A stretch of DNA of 35,580 bases from Cyanobacteria bacterium PR.3.49 (lineage in GTDB: Bacteria; Cyanobacteriota; Vampirovibrionia; Obscuribacterales; Obscuribacteraceae), in NCBI GenBank assembly GCA_013997645.1, contig PNKB01000034.1, positions 1-35,580 of the forward strand, given 5' to 3'. The notes beneath the pieces are model-generated. The model was not told the DNA's origin and searched no databases. It saw only the letters and a program-made list of their open reading frames with translations. Position numbers and translations under genes: made by a program. Shown piece after piece: positions 25,479 through 31,686 of this stretch. How positions within the stretch are numbered: position 1 is the stretch's first letter; each line of letters opens with the position of its first letter.

Positions 25479-25480
25479 TG
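25441..25480 (+). terminator. Intrinsic terminator of the candidate RNA
   Basis: AAACACCGC (25441-25449) pairs perfectly with GCGGTGTTT (25465-25473), overlapping a run TTTTTGTTT. Confidence 0.85.
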
Positions 25481-25561
25481 CGTAGTTTTTCGTGTAGCCT
25501 CTGACTTCGGCATGAATGTAACCCATGTCTCCGGAACACCTAGTAAGTTCAAAAATTTAGC

Positions 25562-25600
25562 GAAGCATCGAACTTGCAACTCCGATGCTTCTTTTGTTCT
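25562..25600 (+). terminator. Intrinsic terminator
   Basis: GAAGCATCG (25562-25570) pairs with CGATGCTTC (25583-25591), followed by TTTTGTTCT. It may back up the terminator at 25441 or end an unseen short transcript. Confidence 0.65.
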
Positions 25601-25659
25601 ACGGATTCAGAAGCGCGCCGAGCTAATTTGCGCACGAAATCTACGATGCCAAATCTGTT

Positions 25660-25736
25660 ACACCAAGACTGTGACACCAAGACTGTGACACCAAGACTGT
25701 GACACCAAGACTGTGACACCAAGACTGTGACACCAA
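25660..25736. repeat. 14-bp tandem repeat, 5.5 copies
   Basis: The unit ACACCAAGACTGTG is repeated exactly five times, followed by half a unit; a degenerate partial unit precedes it. The period is not a multiple of three, so it is not a coding repeat. Confidence 0.95.
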
Positions 25737-25853
25737 ATATGGTGGCGCCACACATCTGCGCGTCAATGCGCATCAAAACGCGTCAATATATGATTGACAT
25801 ATTCTCCGGCCGCATCAGATCTTGTCGAATAATCGAACAGACCTATTTACCAA

Positions 25854-25880
25854 CTTGAGAATGTTCGAACATTTCTCAGG
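25854..25880. repeat. Near-perfect palindrome centred on GTTCGAAC
   Basis: The core AATGTTCGAACATT (25860-25873) is a perfect palindrome. The flanks CTTGAG and CTCAGG extend it with one base of asymmetry and one G-U pair. It may be a protein-binding site or an RNA hairpin. Confidence 0.7.
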
Positions 25881-26248
25881 TTGTACTTTCGTAGGTTCGT
25901 ATATTTGTCAGTCTAAATATTCGTCAGTCTGTAAATTCGATGTGCCGAAAGCGGCTGTCAATCAAAGACTTAGTTAAAATCAATAATACGGATGCGAAAT
26001 CCAAACATATTTATTCTTTATGCCATCAAGGCATCTTTATTTCCGATCTTTGTATAGATCAACTATATGTTGGGATCCGATCCGTGTCAAGGAAATTCAG
26101 CGGGCTCTCGCTGCATTCAGATCTCGCACGCTGTCTCATGAATCACCTTCTAATTCAAGGTATTTTTCTCTGTGCACAAACCTAAGTGCAGTATCCTAAA
26201 CCTCAGTTACCGCGCGTATCTGGGCGATATATTTTAGAGGTGAATTGT

Positions 26249-26716
26249 ATGAGCGTGACTTTGAAAGTGAAAAGATTGCCGCACTGCAAAGCGTTGCCGA
26301 CGTACGCGACAAGCGGTTCTGCCGGCATGGATTTGACTGCTGCCATTGCGGAGCCGGTCACTGTCGAGCCCAACAAGCGCGCTCAAATTCCCACCGGCAT
26401 TCAAGTCGAAATCCCCGTGGGTTACGAAGGGCAAGTGCGGCCCCGCTCCGGATTGGCTCACAAAGCCGGTATCAGCTTGACCAACTGCGTAGGAACCATC
26501 GACTCGGATTATCGCGGTGAAGTCTGCGTGCTCATCATCAATCATGGTGAAGCGCCTTACACATTCCAGCCCGGCGAGAAAATCGCACAATTGCTCATCA
26601 CGCCTGTTCCGCGCGTCGATATCGTCGAAGTCGACGAGCTCGCCGAAAGTCTCGAACGCGGTGAGGGCGGCTTCGGCTCCACGGGAAAGACCATTCAGGC
26701 GGTCGCCGCTAGATAA
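26249..26716 (+). CDS. dut: dUTP diphosphatase (dUTPase)
   Basis: A 155-residue trimeric-type dUTPase that hydrolyses dUTP to dUMP and pyrophosphate, keeping uracil out of DNA and feeding dTMP synthesis. All five motifs are present: AGMDLTA (25-31), RPRSGLA (64-70), GTIDSDYRGEV (82-92) with the catalytic Asp, GEKIAQLLI (109-117) and the C-terminal P-loop-like RGEGGFGSTG (137-146). The ATG at 26249 has AGAGGTG upstream. It appears to be a single-gene unit closed by the terminator at 26722-26752. Confidence 0.97.
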   Translation: MSVTLKVKRLPHCKALPTYATSGSAGMDLTAAIAEPVTVEPNKRAQIPTGIQVEIPVGYEGQVRPRSGLAHKAGISLTNCVGTIDSDYRGEVCVLIINHGEAPYTFQPGEKIAQLLITPVPRVDIVEVDELAESLERGEGGFGSTGKTIQAVAAR

Positions 26717-26721
26717 GTAAC

Positions 26722-26752
26722 AAAGGGCTCGGGCATCCGGGCTCTTTTCTTT
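26722..26752 (+). terminator. Intrinsic terminator after dut
   Basis: AAAGGGCTCGG (26722-26732) pairs over 11 positions, including two G-U pairs, with CCGGGCTCTTT (26737-26747) around a GCAT loop, followed by TCTTT. Confidence 0.9.
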
Positions 26753-26753
26753 A

Positions 26754-26796
26754 TAAGGGGTATTTTGGCGGCTCCGGCCAGGTAAAATACCCCTTA
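26754..26796 (+). promoter_or_regulatory. Long hairpin in the dut-dapB gap
   Basis: TAAGGGGTATTTT (26754-26766) pairs perfectly over 13 bp with AAAATACCCCTTA (26784-26796); the 17-nt loop can form GGC/GCC. It lies 34 nt before the dapB ATG. It may be a back-up terminator or a leader element controlling dapB. Confidence 0.65.
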
Positions 26797-26830
26797 TTTC
26801 CAGTTAAACTCCTTCCTGAAAGGCTTGTCC

Positions 26831-27679
26831 ATGACGGCTTCAGAAGCTTCGAAAACCATCAAGGTGGCAGTCGCCGGTATCAACGGGCGTATGGGAAAAG
26901 CCTTTGTGCAGGCGTTTTCCAATGACCCGGTCATCAAAATCGTGGGCGGCTGGGGGCGCGAAAACGCCGAATATGTCGGACTTGACATAGGGCAGGTCTG
27001 CGAGGTTCCGGGTGGGCAACGGGCTGGTATACTTGTCAGCAGCGGATTTATCGAGTGTGTCGCCGCCTCTTCGCCTGATGTCATTCTCGACTTCACCCTG
27101 GCGGAGGCTGCATGGAAGACGGCTACGTCCGCCATAGGCAAAGGCATCCGTCCAGTCATCGGTACATCCGGACTGAGCCAATCGCATCTCAAGGAGCTGG
27201 GTATTCTGGCTGAGAAGAACAATATTGGAGCTATGGTTGTGCCGAATTTTTCCGTCGGCGCCGTGCTCATGATGGAATTTGCCCGTCAGGCTGGGCGTTT
27301 CATCCCCAATGTAGAAATTGTCGAGATGCATCACACGCAGAAGATTGACGCCCCATCCGGCACTGCGACGCACACGGCCAACAAACTCGCGGACAGCCGC
27401 AGCCATTACAACGCCAAGCGCGTTGAGGAGAAGGAGCTGATGCCCGGTGCCCGAGGCGCGGTTCATGCCAGCGGAGTGCGTGTTCATTCGCTGCGTCTGC
27501 CGGGAATGATCTCGCACCAGGAGGTTTTGTTCGGCTCGGAAGGCGAACTTCTCGCCATCCGCCATGACAGTTTCAACACCAAATGTTTCATCGAAGGCGA
27601 GCGTATGGCGCTCAATCATGTGATGGGACTGAAGAAACTTGCAGTTGGACTGGATCAGATTTTGTTTGCGGAAGCATAA
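26831..27679 (+). CDS. dapB: 4-hydroxy-tetrahydrodipicolinate reductase
   Basis: 282 residues from ATG 26831, with AAAGG eight bases upstream; an in-frame TTG two codons earlier is unlikely. It reduces 4-hydroxy-tetrahydrodipicolinate with NAD(P)H in lysine and meso-diaminopimelate synthesis. The N-terminal Rossmann motif is VAVAGINGRMGKAF. The signature near residues 165-178, VEMHHTQKIDAPSGT, carries the catalytic histidine pair and the substrate lysine. GTSGL and VVPNFSVG are also typical. It is first in the dapB-asd-dapA-rnj operon; the 92-nt gap to asd holds two small hairpins. Confidence 0.97.
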   Translation: MTASEASKTIKVAVAGINGRMGKAFVQAFSNDPVIKIVGGWGRENAEYVGLDIGQVCEVPGGQRAGILVSSGFIECVAASSPDVILDFTLAEAAWKTATSAIGKGIRPVIGTSGLSQSHLKELGILAEKNNIGAMVVPNFSVGAVLMMEFARQAGRFIPNVEIVEMHHTQKIDAPSGTATHTANKLADSRSHYNAKRVEEKELMPGARGAVHASGVRVHSLRLPGMISHQEVLFGSEGELLAIRHDSFNTKCFIEGERMALNHVMGLKKLAVGLDQILFAEA

Positions 27680-27714
27680 ACTAGCGATGGGCGCGCCAGT
27701 CGCGCAGGAAACAC

Positions 27715-27748
27715 GGCTCCAAGAGCCACACAAGCGGTTCGACGAACC
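27715..27748 (+). promoter_or_regulatory. Two small hairpins between dapB and asd
   Basis: GGCTC-CAA-GAGCC at 27715-27727 and GGTTCG-A-CGAACC at 27736-27748. Neither has a U-tract. They could stabilise or mark processing of the operon mRNA. Confidence 0.5.
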
Positions 27749-27771
27749 ACATGACGGAGGATAGAGGAGAG

Positions 27772-28818
27772 ATGGCAGGCAATTCGAAGCGACCAGTGAA
27801 CGTTGCGATTCTAGGAGCTACCGGCCGAGTCGGCACGGAACTGCTCAAGGTTTTGGAACAACGCAAATTTCCAGTCGGCGAGCTCAAACTTCTTGCCAGC
27901 GCCCGCTCCAAAGATCAGACCATCGAATTTTGCGGCAAAAAATATCCGGTGCAAGAGCCTTCTGCCGAAGCTTTCAAAGGCATCGACATCGTCCTTGCTT
28001 CCGCCGGCGCGGACAGGAGCAAGGAGTTTGCACCACTGGCAGTGCAAGCCGGATGTATCGTCATCGACAATACAAGCGCCTACCGTATGGACAAGGATGT
28101 ACCGCTGGTGGTGCCAGAAGTCAACGGTCATGCAATCAAGGATCACAAAGGCATTATCGCCAATCCCAATTGCTCTACTGCTCAATTGATGCCGGTTCTC
28201 AAAGTGTTGCACCAACTGGGCGGACTCAAGCGCGTAATTGTTTCCACCTACCAGTCCGTCAGCGGCGCTGGCAAAGAAGCGATGGAAGAGCTGGAGCTGC
28301 AGACTAAAGCGATCTTGAACGATCAAGAATATGCACCGCAAGTTCTGCAAAAGCAAATTGCCTTCAACCTGATACCGCACATCGACAGCTTCCTTGAAAA
28401 TGGATACACCAAGGAAGAAATGAAGGTTGTGCAAGAAACTCAGAAGATTCTCGAATTGCCCAATCTTGCTGTGACCTGCACTGCGGTGCGTGTGCCTGTG
28501 GTGATCAGCCACAGCGAAGCCGTGACTGTCGATCTGGAGCGTCCGGTCAGCCCGGCGCAAGCGCGCGAGGCGCTCGCCAACGATCCGATTATTGAAGTTT
28601 GGGATACTCCGGAGAAGGGCATTTACCCGACGCCGCTCGAAGCGGCCGGACAAGACCCCGTCTATGTCGGTCGCATTCGTCGCGATACGTCGTCGGAAAA
28701 TGGTCTCAATCTCTGGGTGGTGGCAGACAACCTGAGAATCGGTGCCGCACTGAATGCAGTGCGCATCGCCGAGTATCTGGTTGAGCACAAACTCTTGAAA
28801 CAACCGGTAGCCAGCTAG
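27772..28818 (+). CDS. asd: Aspartate-semialdehyde dehydrogenase
   Basis: 348 residues from ATG 27772, which has GGAGG and AGGAG upstream. The in-frame ATG at 27751 has no ribosome binding site and would add seven residues. The enzyme reduces aspartyl phosphate to aspartate semialdehyde with NADPH, the branch point to lysine/diaminopimelate, threonine and methionine. The NADP-binding motif is ILGATGRVG (13-21). The catalytic cysteine is C134 in NPNCSTAQL. The later FNLIPHID and GRIRRD segments are typical of the family. Twelve nt separate it from dapA, so they are co-transcribed. Confidence 0.97.
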   Translation: MAGNSKRPVNVAILGATGRVGTELLKVLEQRKFPVGELKLLASARSKDQTIEFCGKKYPVQEPSAEAFKGIDIVLASAGADRSKEFAPLAVQAGCIVIDNTSAYRMDKDVPLVVPEVNGHAIKDHKGIIANPNCSTAQLMPVLKVLHQLGGLKRVIVSTYQSVSGAGKEAMEELELQTKAILNDQEYAPQVLQKQIAFNLIPHIDSFLENGYTKEEMKVVQETQKILELPNLAVTCTAVRVPVVISHSEAVTVDLERPVSPAQAREALANDPIIEVWDTPEKGIYPTPLEAAGQDPVYVGRIRRDTSSENGLNLWVVADNLRIGAALNAVRIAEYLVEHKLLKQPVAS

Positions 28819-28830
28819 GAGGAGAAAGAA

Positions 28831-29742
28831 GTGATAGGCACAGACGCACCGCTGTTCGGCAGAGTCATCACCGCGATGATTACTCCCTTTGATGATGCCG
28901 ATAAGGTTGATTTCAAAGCAGTGGAAAAGCTGGTCAATCACCTCATTCAGAATGGCACCAGCGCGATTGTCGTATCCGGCACCACCGGCGAAAGCCCGAC
29001 TCTCGATTCAACAGAAAAAAAAGAGTTGCTCAAGAGTGTTTTGGAAACAGCGGGCAATCGCGCCAAAGTGATCATGGGCACCGGATACAATGACACGCGC
29101 AAATCGGTGGAAGCATCGAAAGAAGCGGAGAAGCTCGGTGCTCACGGCTTGCTTGTTGTGGCACCGTATTACAACAAACCGAGCCAGGCTGGACTGCTTG
29201 CTCACTTCGGCGAAGTGGCGAATAGCACCAGCTTGCCGATAATTGTGTACAACATTCCCGGTCGCACCGGTATCAATATAACCAGCGAGACAATGATTAA
29301 GCTGGCGGAAAAGCACAAGAATGTCCATGCGCTCAAAGACTCCACCGGCAGTGTCGACCAAACCGGCGAAATTGCAGGAGTCGCGCGAAAGGATTTTCGA
29401 ATTTACTCAGGCGACGACTATTTGACCTTGCCGTTCTTGTCCGTCGGCGCGGCAGGAGTAGTGAGCGTTGCCAGCCACATCGTCGGTTCGCAAATCAAAG
29501 AAATGTGCGATGCGTTCTTCGACGGCAAGACGGACAAAGCGCGCGAATTGCACTACAAATATCTGCCGATTTTCAAGGCGTTGTTTGCTGCACCAAATCC
29601 GACCTGCACCAAGTACGCACTCAGCAAAACGGGTTTGTGCAAAGAGAACTTGCGCCTGCCTCTGGTCCCGCTCGATGCGCAGCAAAAAGCCGCGCTTGAT
29701 CAAGTTCTTCAGCAAGTTGCACCATCCGCTTCAGCTGTCTAG
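28831..29742 (+). CDS. dapA: 4-hydroxy-tetrahydrodipicolinate synthase
   Basis: A 303-residue TIM-barrel lyase that condenses pyruvate with aspartate semialdehyde, the first committed step of the diaminopimelate/lysine branch. The Schiff-base lysine is K169 in ALKDSTG. Tyr140 and Arg145 lie in VYNIPGRTG, and GTTGESPTL (51-59) is the family signature. It starts at GTG 28831 behind a strong GGAGGAG. It lies between asd and rnj; a 19-bp tandem repeat begins at its stop codon. Confidence 0.97.
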   Translation: MIGTDAPLFGRVITAMITPFDDADKVDFKAVEKLVNHLIQNGTSAIVVSGTTGESPTLDSTEKKELLKSVLETAGNRAKVIMGTGYNDTRKSVEASKEAEKLGAHGLLVVAPYYNKPSQAGLLAHFGEVANSTSLPIIVYNIPGRTGINITSETMIKLAEKHKNVHALKDSTGSVDQTGEIAGVARKDFRIYSGDDYLTLPFLSVGAAGVVSVASHIVGSQIKEMCDAFFDGKTDKARELHYKYLPIFKALFAAPNPTCTKYALSKTGLCKENLRLPLVPLDAQQKAALDQVLQQVAPSASAV

Positions 29743-29787
29743 TCTCACATCCGCAGTCTAGTCTCACATCCGCAGTCTAGTCTCACA
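29737..29787. repeat. 19-bp tandem repeat at the dapA 3' end
   Basis: Two perfect copies of GTCTAGTCTCACATCCGCA (29737-29755, 29756-29774) and 13 bases of a third. The dapA stop codon TAG lies within the first copy, so the repeat begins exactly at the gene end. Confidence 0.95.
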
Positions 29788-29821
29788 GTTACTCCAATCG
29801 TTTCTCAAAAGGTAAAACCCA

Positions 29822-31612
29822 ATGACGAAGTCCGGCAAACCGACAGAAGAGAACGAAGCGCCGAAGGCTAGCAGGTCGAAGCTGGACAGCAGCTCCAACA
29901 CTGTGAAGATCATCCCTCTGGGCGGTCTTGGCGAGATTGGAAAAAACACCATGGCGATTATGTGCGGCAACGACATCATGCTCGTCGATGCCGGGTTGGC
30001 TTTTCCGTCTGAAGAACAGTTGGGTGTCGACCTGGTTTTGCCGGACATCACTTTTTTGCGCGAGAACCAGGACAAGATTCGCGGACTTGCCATTACGCAC
30101 GGTCACGAGGATCACATCGGCGGTATTCCATTTATTCTGAGAGACGTCACTATTCCCGTTATCTACGGACCGGCTCTGGCGCTCGGTTTGCTTGAGGGCA
30201 AATTGAAAGAAAATGGGCTGGAAGAATCGACCGTGCTGCGCAAAGTCAAGCCGCGCCAGCAAGTGAAAATCGGTTGCTTCCAGGTCGAGTTTATACGCTG
30301 CACGCACTCGATTGCCGATGCGTTTAGTTTGATCATCAGAACACCAATCGGCACACTCGTGCATACCGGCGATTTCAAATTCGATTTTACGCCTGTCGAC
30401 GGCGAACAATTCGATATCGCCAGCCTTTCGCGCGCCGGAGATGAAGGCGTGCTCTGTCTTCTGAGCGACAGCACCAATACCGAGCGCGATGGATACAGCC
30501 CATCGGAGCGAACTGTGTGGGCGAAAATAAACGAAGTTTTCTCCACCGCACCGCATCGCATTATCGTCACCACTTTCGCCAGCAACGTGCACCGTATTCG
30601 GCAAGTTTTGCAGGCGGCGATCAAGTACGAACGCAAGGTCGCGATTCTCGGGCGCTCCATGCTCAACCTCGCAGGTATTGCGCGCGAACTCGGGTACATG
30701 ACTTTTCCTGATGGATTGCTGGTTCCTGTCGATCAGCTAAAGCAGTTGCCGCTCGACCAGGTCGTGATTCTCACCACCGGCAGTCAGGGCGAGCCGCTTT
30801 CCGCGCTCAGCCGCATTGCCAATAACGAACACAAGCAAATCAAGATTATTCCAGGCGACACAGTGGTGATTTCTGCCACTCCCATTCCCGGTAACGAGCG
30901 TTCGGTCGCCAATACGATCAACGCGTTGTTTTTGCGTGGTGCAAACGTCGTGTACGGGCGCACTGCCGGTGTGCACGTGAGCGGGCACGCTTGCCGCGAA
31001 GAGCAGAAATTGATGATCAATTTGTGCAAGCCGAAATTCTTCGTGCCCATTCACGGCGAATTCAGAATGTTGGTGCGGCACGCAGAGCTGGCGGTCGAAT
31101 GCAACGTCGAGCCGGAAAACACATTCGTGATGGAGAATGGTGAAGTTTTGGAATTGACGAGAGACAAAGCGCATGTATCCGGAAGAGTTGATTCCGGTGT
31201 CATTCTCATTGACTCATCGCGCGCATTTGAAATCGATGAAACCATCGTCGAACAGCGCCGCCACATTGCCGAAGACGGGCTGGTCATGGTTGCGATGTCA
31301 GTCGATTCGACGTCGAAATTGGTGGCAGGTCCAGATGTATCTTTGCGAGGTCTGATTCTGCCCAAAGGTGTTCCTGCCGAAGAGTTTGTTCTTAAAGTTC
31401 AAGAAGAATCCAAGCGACTTCTGGCAGAACTTTCTGCCGACGTGAGAATTCCCAAAGAAGCATTGAAGCACCAATTGGCATTGGGTCTTGCTGACTACTT
31501 CGAGGAGAACGTGAAGGCAAGCCCGTTTGTGCAGATTATTCTCAACGAAGTTTCGGAGTCGAAAAATCGCTCGCGGCAATCAACAACTTCGCGTGCCGAA
31601 GGCACTACGTAG
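29822..31612 (+). CDS. rnj: Ribonuclease J
   Basis: A 596-residue metallo-beta-lactamase/beta-CASP ribonuclease acting in mRNA decay and rRNA maturation, with endo- and 5' exonuclease activity in the family. The zinc site is HGHEDH (93-98), preceded by PLGGLGEIGKN. Other family segments are HTGDFKFD, SDSTN, TTGSQGEP and the beta-CASP VHVSGHACREEQ. A polar 25-residue N-terminal extension precedes the core. The ATG at 29822 has AAAAGG upstream. The order dapA-rnj is known from Bacillus (rnjB behind dapA) and mycobacteria. It ends at the bidirectional terminator at 31658. Confidence 0.96.
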   Translation: MTKSGKPTEENEAPKASRSKLDSSSNTVKIIPLGGLGEIGKNTMAIMCGNDIMLVDAGLAFPSEEQLGVDLVLPDITFLRENQDKIRGLAITHGHEDHIGGIPFILRDVTIPVIYGPALALGLLEGKLKENGLEESTVLRKVKPRQQVKIGCFQVEFIRCTHSIADAFSLIIRTPIGTLVHTGDFKFDFTPVDGEQFDIASLSRAGDEGVLCLLSDSTNTERDGYSPSERTVWAKINEVFSTAPHRIIVTTFASNVHRIRQVLQAAIKYERKVAILGRSMLNLAGIARELGYMTFPDGLLVPVDQLKQLPLDQVVILTTGSQGEPLSALSRIANNEHKQIKIIPGDTVVISATPIPGNERSVANTINALFLRGANVVYGRTAGVHVSGHACREEQKLMINLCKPKFFVPIHGEFRMLVRHAELAVECNVEPENTFVMENGEVLELTRDKAHVSGRVDSGVILIDSSRAFEIDETIVEQRRHIAEDGLVMVAMSVDSTSKLVAGPDVSLRGLILPKGVPAEEFVLKVQEESKRLLAELSADVRIPKEALKHQLALGLADYFEENVKASPFVQIILNEVSESKNRSRQSTTSRAEGTT

Positions 31613-31657
31613 GCTAAAAGTTGCAGCTTCTACTTCTGCCGAAGGTTCGCCAGAAGG

Positions 31658-31686
31658 AAAAAGATTTTTCGCCGAAAAATCTTTTT
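31658..31686. terminator. Bidirectional terminator shared by rnj and the kinase
   Basis: AAAAAGATTTTTC (31658-31670) pairs perfectly over 13 bp with GAAAAATCTTTTT (31674-31686) around a GCC loop, and U-runs appear on both strands. The kinase stop codon TAA (31687-31685) overlaps the arm. Confidence 0.85.

Larger units (their letters stand above)
25479..26248. other. Repeat- and palindrome-rich intergenic region upstream of dut
   Basis: About 770 nt with no supported gene. It holds a second hairpin terminator (25562-25600), a 14-bp tandem repeat (25660-25736), a near-perfect palindrome (25854-25880) and a pair of 14-bp repeats ending in GTCAGTCT at 25901-25930. The plus-strand frame 25940-26185 lacks a ribosome binding site and looks non-coding. 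Confidence 0.5.

Noticed and set aside
25140-25539. Minus-strand frames opposite the candidate RNA
   Set aside because: They have low-complexity translations, no ribosome binding site, and overlap the promoter and terminator of the RNA on the other strand.
25660-25736. The tandem repeats as a CRISPR array
   Set aside because: The units directly abut with no spacers and are only 14 bp long, and no cas gene is present.
25549-25776. Minus-strand frame with repeated VLVSQSWC-like peptide
   Set aside because: The peptide repetition comes only from the 14-bp DNA repeat read through rotating frames; there is no other coding evidence.
25854-25880. The palindrome as a LexA/SOS box
   Set aside because: The Gram-positive-type LexA box has GAAC first and GTTC second with four bases between; here the order is reversed and without a spacer.
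25940-26185. An 81-codon plus-strand frame before dut
   Set aside because: It has no ribosome binding site and a composition unlike the neighbouring genes.
26754-26796. Lysine riboswitch upstream of dapB
   Set aside because: The leader is much too short and contains one simple hairpin, not the five-helix lysine aptamer.
27811-28941. A 376-codon minus-strand frame across asd
   Set aside because: It lies fully opposite asd, which is unmistakable by its motifs; the frame has no recognisable domain.
29789-30604. A 271-codon minus-strand frame across the start of rnj
   Set aside because: It is a shadow of the RNase J gene and crosses the upstream intergenic repeat without any coding signal.
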